Shown in pieces: positions 1 to 6,033 of a stretch of DNA of 17,446 nt. The stretch covers positions 1-17,446 of the forward strand of contig CAZUJL010000046.1 of NCBI GenBank assembly GCA_964620045.1, in the 5' to 3' direction. The notes below the pieces were generated by a model. It was not told the origin of the DNA, did not search any database, and saw nothing but the letters and a program-made list of their open reading frames with translations. Position numbers and translations under genes: made by a program. Each line of letters opens with the position of its first letter. Positions within the stretch are counted from its first letter, which is position 1. Source of the DNA: VFKU01 sp964620045. GTDB taxonomy: Bacteria; Hydrogenedentota; Hydrogenedentia; Hydrogenedentales; GCA-2746185.

Positions 1-73
1 CGAGGTTACTCGCAGAAGCAACGGTTCATCCTGTGTGCGCGGGGGAGATTCTTCGGGAATTACATCGAATACT

Positions 74-88
74 CCACACGAAGTGTGG
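74..88. repeat. Small perfect hairpin beside repeat unit 1
   Basis: A 6-bp perfect stem (CCACAC/GTGTGG) with a GAA loop lies just outside repeat unit 1. It may be an extra arm of that unit or of a truncated neighbouring copy. No gene is evident around it. Confidence 0.5.
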
Positions 89-98
89 TGTCGGGGTT

Positions 99-195
99 CA
101 AGCCGAAGGCTCGGCAGACATTAGCCGGGGGTTGCGCGCAGCGACACCTTCGGAACAGATATCGCACACGGCCTGAGACGATCCCGGAGGGATCG
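99..195 (-). repeat. Three-hairpin dispersed repeat, unit 1
   Basis: Read on the minus strand this is hairpin A (179-195, 7-bp stem CGATCCC/GGGATCG), a spacer, hairpin B (125-153), an 11-nt linker CTAATGTCTGC and hairpin C (99-113, AGCC/GGCT core with a TTC loop). The B stem contains two changes that are G.U pairs only when the plus strand is transcribed, so this copy is partly decayed. It stands head to head with unit 2. It is intergenic, and no transposase is visible nearby. Confidence 0.7.
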
Positions 196-222
196 CAGAA
201 GTGGAAGTACGCGTAGATTCTG

Positions 223-316
223 GCACCCCATCCGGGGTGCGGTTGCCGGTACGTTTCCACCGGGGGTCTTCGCTTCGCTGCGACCCCCGGCTAATGTCTT
301 CCAACCCTCCGGGTTG
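223..316 (+). repeat. Three-hairpin dispersed repeat, unit 2
   Basis: Hairpin A is 223-240 (GCACCCC/GGGGTGC, loop ATCC). A 19-nt spacer follows, then hairpin B at 260-290 (8-bp stem CCGGGGGT/ACCCCCGG). The 11-nt linker is CTAATGTCTTC. Hairpin C is 302-316 (CAACCC/GGGTTG, loop TCC). Architecture and linker match unit 3 at 8428-8518 and unit 4 at 9391-9473, while the stems differ by paired changes. Confidence 0.8.
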
Positions 317-490
317 TGCAAGGTACCGTGCGTTGGTTGTGGAGCAAACAACGTAATACCCGATCATTTCCCAGGTTCTTTGGCATGCTGCAAAAGGAGA
401 TGCTGTGCGCCGCTGTGTCGCGGGAGTTTTATGGACTTTCCCTTAAAAATCGTGGCTGTTGCGGACTGTCTAGGGGGGTGGACGTGAAGT
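317..490. other. Intergenic stretch without a recognisable feature
   Basis: Between repeat unit 2 and the putative pseudopilin promoter there is no ORF with a ribosome binding site or recognisable protein. A weakly coding plus-strand frame runs from 316 to 636 but starts inside the repeat, is rich in Cys and Arg, and looks spurious. No RNA gene was recognised. Confidence 0.5.
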
Positions 491-520
491 TTGATACCGC
501 TCCCTGCAATTTTCTACTCT
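491..520 (+). promoter_or_regulatory. Candidate sigma70-type promoter for the pseudopilin gene
   Basis: TTGATA at 491-496 and TACTCT at 515-520 are separated by 18 nt. The same layout, TTGACA-18-TACTCT, stands before the aldolase gene at 15573-15602, which raises its plausibility. Transcription from here would place the 561-580 palindrome downstream of the start site, where a bound repressor could act as a roadblock. A more downstream AT-rich stretch (610-633) could hold a second -10 element. Confidence 0.35.
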
Positions 521-560
521 TTACGCTCCCGGACATCCGTCGAGGTGTACGCATGCCGGA

Positions 561-580
561 ATGCGCAAACGTTTGCGCAT
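561..580. promoter_or_regulatory. Perfect 20-bp palindrome resembling a LacI/PurR-family operator
   Basis: The sequence ATGCGCAAACGTTTGCGCAT equals its own reverse complement over all 20 bases. Its core GCAAACGTTTGC has the central CG step and the half-site spacing typical of LacI/GalR/PurR-family operators. It lies about 137 nt before the pseudopilin start, in the only plus-strand leader nearby. The regulator and ligand are unknown, and no LacI-family gene is in the window. Confidence 0.7.
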
Positions 581-716
581 GCGAAAGGAGGGTGGTTGCG
601 ACAAAAGGGTATATAGAATACGGCAATAATATTTGAATAGGCCTAATGAGATCAGGAACGGTCCATTATGGATCAGCGCTGCACACAATCGAGTGAATCG
701 ACAAGGGAGTGAGTGC

Positions 717-1793
717 ATGAAACGGAAAGGCTTTACCTTAATTGAGTTGTTGGTGGTCATTGCCATTATCGGGATTTTGGCGGCGATCCTGCTGCCGGCG
801 CTGGCGCGTGCCCGCGAAGCGGCGCGTCGCGCGAGCTGCGCGAACAACCTGAAGCAGATTGGGTTGTCGCTGAAGATGTACTCCAACGAAGACAAGGGCG
901 AGAAGATGCCGGCGATTCAGTTCCAGTGGTACTGGAGTCCGAACCAGCCGCGCGATTCCGGACAGAACGCCACCGTGAACCTGCTGGCGCAGTTTGCGCC
1001 GCGCATGACCACGATGTATCCGGAATACATGCCGGATCCGAACATTCTGGTGTGCCCGTCTGATGCCCACAACAACATCCGTAACTTCGACGCCAATGCT
1101 TCGTGCATCGCCGTCGCTCAAGAGTTCGATTGCGTTGGCAGCAACCGCGCCAGCAGCTGCCCGAGCGGCGATTCTTGCGGCATGATCGACATGGTGGCGG
1201 ACAGCTACGCGTACCTGGGATGGGTGTTCGACAAGTACGAGACGGAACAGTTGCTGGGCGACAACGTGACGGGCAGTGGGTTGTCCGTTGCGCAGGTGTT
1301 GATCGCGCTCGGAACGCCTCCGGATGTTGCGAACGTTCCGGCGCCGACGCAGACGACGCAAGTGTTCCAGGCGTTTTTCAATGAATTGGTCCTTACATGC
1401 CTTCCGCTGGGCACTTCCGATCCCATTGCGGGCCAGGATTGCTTCAGCAACGCACCGGACAAAGACATTGACGGCATCGTGGATCCGGCGGACACCACCG
1501 AGCCGTACGGCAACGGCGATTCGGACACGATTTATCGCCTGCGCGAAGGCATCGAGCGCGCGCTGATCACCGACATCAACAACCCGGGTGCGAGCGCCCG
1601 TGCGCAGTCGGCGATTTGGATCATGTACGACATCACGTCGACCGTTGCGGCGGACTACAACCACGTTCCGGGCGGTTCGAACGTGCTGTACCTCGACGGC
1701 CACGTGGACTTCATTCGCTACCCCGGTCCGGCGGACAGCCCGCTGAGCCGTGCGGCTGCGTCGTTCACGGGCGCGTACGCGAAGCTTCCGTAA
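717..1793 (+). CDS. Prepilin-type (type II secretion/pseudopilin) DUF1559-like surface protein
   Basis: This 358-aa protein has a short basic leader (MKRKG) followed by the prepilin peptidase site G|FTLIE with Glu at +5, and a hydrophobic alpha helix at about 6-28. It is therefore exported and processed like a type IV pilin or GspG/GspH pseudopilin. The C-terminus carries a histidine followed by a DGH motif (residues 316-329, HVPGGSNVLYLDGH), a slightly lengthened form of the H-x9-DG motif of DUF1559 proteins. Residues 248-256 (DKDIDGIVD) match the DxDxDGxxD calcium-loop pattern. The soluble part has several cysteines. Position 717 is chosen as start because AAGGGAG lies 7 nt upstream and the leader peptide then begins properly; the in-frame ATG at 633 would add 28 residues ahead of it. 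The gene is monocistronic: a terminator follows and the next gene is convergent. Confidence 0.92.
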   Translation: MKRKGFTLIELLVVIAIIGILAAILLPALARAREAARRASCANNLKQIGLSLKMYSNEDKGEKMPAIQFQWYWSPNQPRDSGQNATVNLLAQFAPRMTTMYPEYMPDPNILVCPSDAHNNIRNFDANASCIAVAQEFDCVGSNRASSCPSGDSCGMIDMVADSYAYLGWVFDKYETEQLLGDNVTGSGLSVAQVLIALGTPPDVANVPAPTQTTQVFQAFFNELVLTCLPLGTSDPIAGQDCFSNAPDKDIDGIVDPADTTEPYGNGDSDTIYRLREGIERALITDINNPGASARAQSAIWIMYDITSTVAADYNHVPGGSNVLYLDGHVDFIRYPGPADSPLSRAAASFTGAYAKLP

Positions 1794-1811
1794 TTCGTCA
1801 TTCGGCAATTG

Positions 1812-1850
1812 ATCCCCGGGAAGGACACTTCCCGGGGATTTCTATTTCTA
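1812..1850 (+). terminator. Rho-independent terminator after the pseudopilin gene
   Basis: A perfect 12-bp stem (1812-1823 with 1828-1839), a GACA tetraloop and a T-rich tail (TTCTATTTCTA) follow the stop codon by about 20 nt. The stem also lies just past the convergent lutB stop, so it may block read-through from that side, but the minus-strand tail is not T-rich. Confidence 0.88.
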
Positions 1851-1854
1851 GCGA

Positions 1855-3963
1855 CTAAAGTGTGATTTCGAGGGGGTGCGAGACGGGGAGGCCGGTGCCC
1901 TGCAGCAGGTGCAGGCGGCAGACGCTACTTTCGGTCGCGATCATCTCGACGCCGGAGGCCTTGAAGAGTTTGAAGAGCGGCTCGCCGACGGCGTTCGCGA
2001 GATCGTAGCCCAGCAAGCCTTCCTTCATGCCGAAGGTGCCGCCCATGCCGCAGCAGGTGCCGGTTTCGATGCGATCGACGGTCGCGCCGCGGCGCTGCAT
2101 CCAGGTGACGGCCGACTTCGCGCTTCCGAGCGGGCGCTGGTGGCAGGAGCAATGGACGCCAAAGCGACGGCCGGCGAGCGGCTGGGCCGTGGGCGGTGTT
2201 TCCCACTCCAGCAGACAGTCGAAGAACTCGCGCGAATGCTCGGCGACGATTTCCGCATCGGCGTTGTTCGGCAACATCTTCGGATACGAATGCGCGAGCA
2301 CATACACGGCGGTCGGTTCGAGCGCGACGATGGTGTAGCCCTGCTGCGCATAGGGCGCGAGCTTGGCGACGTTGTAGGCCGCGATTTTCCGCGCGCTCGT
2401 CATGTCGCCGTAGGCGATGAACGGATAGCCGCTCGGTTTCTGCGGCGGCAACACGACCTCGCAGCCGGCATCTTCGAGCAGCGCGACGGCCTTCTCGGCG
2501 AGCTCGGGCACATTGTAGTTGGAATAAATATCGACGAAGAGCGCGACCTTGCGCTTGACTGGTGCGCTGGACGTGCGGGTGTGCGACTTAAACCGGCGCA
2601 TGTAGGGCCGGCTGTCGAACTTCGGCAGGATTCGCCGGCGATCGAGGCCGGTGATTTTTTCGAGCAGCACGCGGAAGGCCGGATTCGCCAGCAGCGGATT
2701 CGCGATCGGCGCGAACAGGCAGCCCAGCGCCGCAAAGCGATCCGCCGCCATCATGGCTTTCTCGGATTTGGTCGGCGGGCGCGAGTCGCGGCCGCGTTCC
2801 TTCACTTCGGCGATCATGAACGGCATGTCGATTTCGGCCGGGCAGATTTCTTTGCACAGGCCACAGGAAATGCACAGCGGCGCGAAGGCGGCGGCTTTGT
2901 CCACACCGTGCACCGCGGCGGTCCACGGGATGCCGATGGGGCCGGGGTAGATGTGGCCGAAGGTGTGTCCGCCGACGACGCCGTAGGTCGGGCAGATGTT
3001 CATACAGGCGCCGCAGCGGATGCAGTGCAGCGCTTCGTTGAGGATCGGGTCCTCGCGCATCTGCGTGCGGCCGTTGTCGAGGATGATGATGTGCGACTCG
3101 CGCGGCTGGTCCTTGCCTTCGCCCATGGGCGAGCGGCCGTGCATCCAGGTGACATAGGTGGTCGGCATTTGGCCGGTCGCGCTGACGGGATGCGCGAGCA
3201 CCATGAGCATGGCGTCTTCGATGGTGTCCACGATTTTTTCACGGCCCATTACGCAGATGTGACAGTCGCCGATGCTGGAAACCAGGCGCGCGTTGCCTTC
3301 ATTCGTTTCGATCACGATGCCGCCGGTTTCGGCAATGCCGACGTTCGCGCCCGTGAGCCCGATTTGCGTGTTCAGGAAGATGGGGCGGAGGTAGGCGCGG
3401 ACGACTTTCATGATTTCGTCGATGTCGTTCGGGACGGGCTTGCCGATTTCCTTCGTGAAGATTTCGGCGACGTCCTTGGCCGTCTTGTGCACCGACGGGA
3501 ACACGAGGTGATAGGGCTTCTCGTGCACGAGCTGGATGATCAATTCGCCGAGGTCGGTCTCGACCACGCGCAGGCCGGCTTGTTCGAGTGGATGGTTCAG
3601 TTCGATTTCTTCGGTGGTCAGCGATTTCGACTTCGCGATGAGCTTCGCGTTGCGTTCGGCGGCGAGTTTGAGGCAGTAGTCGATGGCTTCTTTGCCGGTT
3701 TTGGCGAGCAGGACCTTTGCGCCGCGTTTTTCGACATTCTTAACGAAGCGGTCAACGAGTTCGTCCTGGCAATCGAGGCAACGGTCTTTGGCCGCGCGGA
3801 CCTCTTCTCGGAAAGAAGCGCCCCCCGGCATATCGGCCAGGCGCGCGGCGCGGTTGTTGCGCCCGCGTTCCATGCAGCGGTACAGCGAGTCGCGGTGCGC
3901 TGGATTCTCGATCGCGTCAGAGATTTTTTGGTCCAGCGTCGCGTGGGAGTCGTGTGAACTCAT
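1855..3963 (-). CDS. lutB: LutB-like iron-sulfur protein fused to a C-terminal CCG (LutA/GlpC-type) domain
   Basis: This 702-aa protein is predicted to serve in lactate oxidation to pyruvate as the iron-sulfur electron-transfer part of the LutABC complex. Residues about 60-300 form a LUD domain (NVGIAETGGIVIETNEG near 207-223). Two 4Fe-4S sites follow: C314/C317/C320/C324 and C364/C367/C370/C374. From about 472 there are two CCG-like halves as in LutA/GlpC. The second keeps HCSCHQ (C605, C607), TCCGMGG (C637, C638) and C682. The first has KPSGYPFIAYGD near 509-520 and EPTA near 549-552, without the cysteines usual there. Separate LutB and LutA are normally about 470 and 240 aa, so the length suggests both are joined here; no separate lutA is present. 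The ATG overlaps the lutC stop (ATGA), implying translational coupling. Confidence 0.88.
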   Translation of the reverse strand: MSSHDSHATLDQKISDAIENPAHRDSLYRCMERGRNNRAARLADMPGGASFREEVRAAKDRCLDCQDELVDRFVKNVEKRGAKVLLAKTGKEAIDYCLKLAAERNAKLIAKSKSLTTEEIELNHPLEQAGLRVVETDLGELIIQLVHEKPYHLVFPSVHKTAKDVAEIFTKEIGKPVPNDIDEIMKVVRAYLRPIFLNTQIGLTGANVGIAETGGIVIETNEGNARLVSSIGDCHICVMGREKIVDTIEDAMLMVLAHPVSATGQMPTTYVTWMHGRSPMGEGKDQPRESHIIILDNGRTQMREDPILNEALHCIRCGACMNICPTYGVVGGHTFGHIYPGPIGIPWTAAVHGVDKAAAFAPLCISCGLCKEICPAEIDMPFMIAEVKERGRDSRPPTKSEKAMMAADRFAALGCLFAPIANPLLANPAFRVLLEKITGLDRRRILPKFDSRPYMRRFKSHTRTSSAPVKRKVALFVDIYSNYNVPELAEKAVALLEDAGCEVVLPPQKPSGYPFIAYGDMTSARKIAAYNVAKLAPYAQQGYTIVALEPTAVYVLAHSYPKMLPNNADAEIVAEHSREFFDCLLEWETPPTAQPLAGRRFGVHCSCHQRPLGSAKSAVTWMQRRGATVDRIETGTCCGMGGTFGMKEGLLGYDLANAVGEPLFKLFKASGVEMIATESSVCRLHLLQGTGLPVSHPLEITL

Positions 3964-4550
3964 ATCAATCCTTTCGGATCGAGTGTGGGATCGAGAATCA
4001 GTGCGTGGACGTCTTCCGGACCGTGGACACCGAGCGTGAGGCGGAGCTCAATATCGCCCGTGCGGCTGGGGCCGGAGAGGAAACTGGCGACGACGTTACT
4101 CGGGCTGTCCGCGAAGGCCTTGCGCAGGCGCGGCGAGGCGTCGCGCAGAGTCTGGACCATTTCGCGCGCCGAGACGACGCCGATGTGCGTACGCGGCAGG
4201 CCGGAGCAGAGGCGCGTGGCGTCGTTGTGCGCGATTTCCACGAGCGTGCCGGTTTCGGCGATGGCGAATTCCATGCCCGTCGCGCCGACCTGCGCTTTAT
4301 CAATCGCGCCGGGAAGTTCGGCGTAAGCATAAGGCGGACGGAGGACTTGCAGCCCCGCGGGACGCCTCGCGCGATCGAGCGCCTGATCCAGCGCGGGCGG
4401 TAGTTGCGCGGTCACGAAGACGGAGGCGTTCTTTGCTTCGCAAATGGAAATGAGGATGCGCGCGGCGTCGTCCCACGTGGCCGCATGGTGCACGTGGCCG
4501 CGCAGGTTGGTGTACACGCGCTCGAATTCTGGACGTAGATCGGTTTGCAT
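3960..4550 (-). CDS. lutC: LutC-like LUD-domain protein of lactate utilisation
   Basis: This 196-aa protein has the LUD fold of LutC. The diagnostic stretch is AIAETGTLVEIAHNDATRLCSGLPRTHIGVV at residues about 95-126 (here given by its key parts AETGTLV and CSGLPRTHIGVV). It is the first gene of a two-gene operon and overlaps the fused lutB by four bases. There is no purine-rich Shine-Dalgarno before the ATG. A TACAAT hexamer (plus-strand 4586-4591) gives a plausible -10 about 35 nt upstream, but no good -35 is visible. It is divergent from fliW across a 187-nt gap holding the 9-mer array. In Bacillus LutC acts with LutA and LutB; its individual role is less clear. Confidence 0.85.
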   Translation of the reverse strand: MQTDLRPEFERVYTNLRGHVHHAATWDDAARILISICEAKNASVFVTAQLPPALDQALDRARRPAGLQVLRPPYAYAELPGAIDKAQVGATGMEFAIAETGTLVEIAHNDATRLCSGLPRTHIGVVSAREMVQTLRDASPRLRKAFADSPSNVVASFLSGPSRTGDIELRLTLGVHGPEDVHALILDPTLDPKGLI

Positions 4551-4615
4551 TGTGTGGCGGAGGGCTGCCCCGAAAAACCGGGCGCATTGTAACCAATGGT
4601 GAATGGGAACGCGAA

Positions 4616-4660
4616 ATGGACATGATGGACGAAGTGGACGATATAGACTTGGTGGACGTG
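4616..4660 (+). repeat. Five tandem 9-bp repeats with core TGGAC
   Basis: Five consecutive 9-mers fit the pattern RTRGACNNN: ATGGACATG, ATGGACGAA, GTGGACGAT, ATAGACTTG, GTGGACGTG. All keep the register; the fourth has AGAC instead of GGAC. The array lies in the lutC-fliW divergent gap. It may be a degenerate minisatellite, or a cluster of GGA motifs of the sort CsrA binds if this part is transcribed toward fliW-csrA. Confidence 0.75.
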
Positions 4661-4737
4661 GGCGGTGGTTTGCGTGGGTTTAGGGTGCGGGTGCATACTG
4701 GATGCCTGCCACTTTCGCGGGGATTCGGGGCCTGTTC

Positions 4738-5202
4738 ATGCGCATTGAGACGAGCCGCTTCGGCCATATCGATGTGAACGACAACGATATTTTGACGTTT
4801 ACGCAGCCCATCATCGGCTTTCAGGAGTTCCGTCGGTTTGTGCTGATGCGCAGCACTGATCCGAACGACGTGTCGTGGTTGCAATCCACCGACGCGGGCG
4901 ATCTCGCGTTCATCCTGATGGACCCGCGCGCGGTGATGGCGGAGTATCAGGTGCAGCTCGGCGCCGGGGAGTTGGCCGAGCTGGCCGTGCACTCGGCCGC
5001 GGAGCTTGAGGTCTATACGCTCGTGGTTGTGCCGCCGGACCCGGCGCAGACGCGCACGAACCTGAAGGCGCCGATTCTGATCAATCCACGTCAACGTCTG
5101 GCCAAGCAGGCCATTCTGGAAAACAGCCAGTATCCCGTGCGGTTTGTGCTGGCGGAAGCCGGCGCGCGCAAGGAGGTGTCCCATGCTCGTACTGACGCGT
5201 AG
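4738..5202 (+). CDS. fliW: FliW, flagellar assembly factor and CsrA antagonist
   Basis: This 154-aa protein matches FliW in length and in its conserved regions: the start RIETSRFGHIDV, the segment IIGFQEFRRFVL (residues about 25-36), WLQSTDAGDLAFILMDP (47-63) and a C-terminal TNLKAPILIN followed by an R-x-Q/K-rich turn. In Bacillus and Campylobacter FliW binds CsrA and blocks its RNA binding, and flagellin releases CsrA by competing for FliW. The start at 4738 is chosen because the family begins at that Met; the upstream in-frame ATG at 4702 adds 12 unrelated residues. The Shine-Dalgarno is weak. The gene overlaps csrA by 20 nt, so both are made together. No flagellin or other flagellar gene is in the window. 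Confidence 0.93.
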   Translation: MRIETSRFGHIDVNDNDILTFTQPIIGFQEFRRFVLMRSTDPNDVSWLQSTDAGDLAFILMDPRAVMAEYQVQLGAGELAELAVHSAAELEVYTLVVVPPDPAQTRTNLKAPILINPRQRLAKQAILENSQYPVRFVLAEAGARKEVSHARTDA

Positions 5203-5404
5203 GGAAAATGAGAGCATCATGATCGGCGACAGCATCGAGGTGAAGCTGCTCGACGTGAAAGACCACCAAGTGAAGATTGGCATCGCCGCGCCGAAGGATG
5301 TCGCCGTGCACCGCAAGGAGGTGTACCTCGCGATTCAGGCGGAGAACCAGCAAGCCGCGCAGGCGCCGAAGGCGAAGGACCTGCCCAAACTGATTCCGGG
5401 GTGA
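5183..5404 (+). CDS. csrA: CsrA, carbon storage/translation regulator
   Basis: This 73-aa protein is a canonical CsrA/RsmA: MLVLTRRENESIMIGDSIEV, KIGIAAPKDVAVHRKEVY with the RNA-contacting Arg/Lys near the N-terminus and the V-x-V-H-R-x-E-V motif. It binds GGA motifs in mRNA leaders as a dimer. A strong AGGAGG (5171-5176) lies 6 nt before the ATG, inside the end of fliW. The C-terminal tail (from about residue 58) is Ala/Gln/Lys-rich and less conserved. The stop overlaps the possible GTG start of the next gene (GTGA). Confidence 0.95.
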   Translation: MLVLTRRENESIMIGDSIEVKLLDVKDHQVKIGIAAPKDVAVHRKEVYLAIQAENQQAAQAPKAKDLPKLIPG

Positions 5405-5406
5405 GC

Positions 5407-6033
5407 ATGGAGCTAGTGCTGGACGGGCAACCGTATCTGAGTCTGCAGGCTGTACCGCTGACGATCGGCGAGGCGCTGATCGAAATGGACCTGCACCTGC
5501 AGGCGAACGGCCGCGCAATGCAGACCGTCGAAGTGGACGGCAAGAACATGCCCGCCGACGAGCTGACCATGGACTTCGCGAACACGCCGTCCGCGCAGGT
5601 GGGGCGGGTGCTGGTGACCTCGGCGCATCTGGGCGAACTGGTGCTGGAGGCCATTGGCGAGGTGGAAGCCGTGCTGCCGGAGTTGCCGGTGGCGTGTCAG
5701 GCGCTGGCAACGGTGTTCGCCGGAGACGAGCCGGGTGAGGGCCTCGCGCCGTTGGGCGATTTGCTCGAAATTTGGGAAGGCCTGCGCGAGAGCCGCGAGC
5801 GTGTCGCGGGGGCGCTGAACCTGAGTTTTGAGGCGGTGCCGTTCGACGGGAAAACCGTGAAGGCCTATGAAGAGGCCTTGGAAAGCGTCATTGGGCGCGT
5901 GCACGAGGCGGTGGAGAAGCAGGACTTCAAGGCCGCGGCCGATTTGATCGCGTACGACCTGAGCACGTTTGCGGAAAAAGAGCCGGGAATCTTCAAGCAG
6001 CTCCGCGATGAATGCGGGAAATCAGCCCGCTAA
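5407..6033 (+). CDS. Hypothetical protein, third gene of the fliW-csrA operon
   Basis: I do not recognise this 208-aa acidic protein. It has an N-terminal beta-rich part (about 1-75, ELVLDGQPYLSLQ... then VEVDGKNM) and an all-helical remainder with heptad-like hydrophobic spacing (about 85-200), ending in KSAR. There is no signal peptide, membrane segment or metal-binding motif. A GTG at 5401 overlaps the csrA stop as GTGA and would add two residues; the ATG at 5407 is preferred because GGGGTGA lies just before it. The tight coupling to fliW-csrA suggests a role in the same partner switch or in flagellar chaperoning, but this is inference from position only. Its last 12 bases overlap the end of convergent recN. 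Confidence 0.8.
   Translation: MELVLDGQPYLSLQAVPLTIGEALIEMDLHLQANGRAMQTVEVDGKNMPADELTMDFANTPSAQVGRVLVTSAHLGELVLEAIGEVEAVLPELPVACQALATVFAGDEPGEGLAPLGDLLEIWEGLRESRERVAGALNLSFEAVPFDGKTVKAYEEALESVIGRVHEAVEKQDFKAAADLIAYDLSTFAEKEPGIFKQLRDECGKSAR

Noticed and set aside
1..213. Plus-strand frame open from the left edge to a TAG at 211-213
   Set aside because: Half of it is made of repeat unit 1, and its peptide looks repeat-derived. It could be the tail of a real gene, but nothing supports it.
738..1808. 356-aa minus-strand frame antisense to the pseudopilin gene
   Set aside because: Its composition is Arg/Val/His-rich without domains; the plus strand has a ribosome binding site, prepilin signal and terminator.
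1876..3957. 693-aa plus-strand reading frame antisense to lutB
   Set aside because: It is an open shadow frame caused by high GC codon bias; the translation is low-complexity in Arg, Gly, Ala, Asp and has no recognisable domain, while the opposite strand encodes clear iron-sulfur motifs.
4550..4777. Possible small peptide coded by the 9-mer array (Met-Asp/Val-Asp rich)
   Set aside because: The peptide is a direct product of the 9-bp repeat, lacks a ribosome binding site and runs into fliW in another frame.
4300..5316. 338-aa minus-strand frame across the lutC-fliW gap
   Set aside because: It runs antisense to fliW and out of frame through lutC; no domain, and Arg/His-rich.
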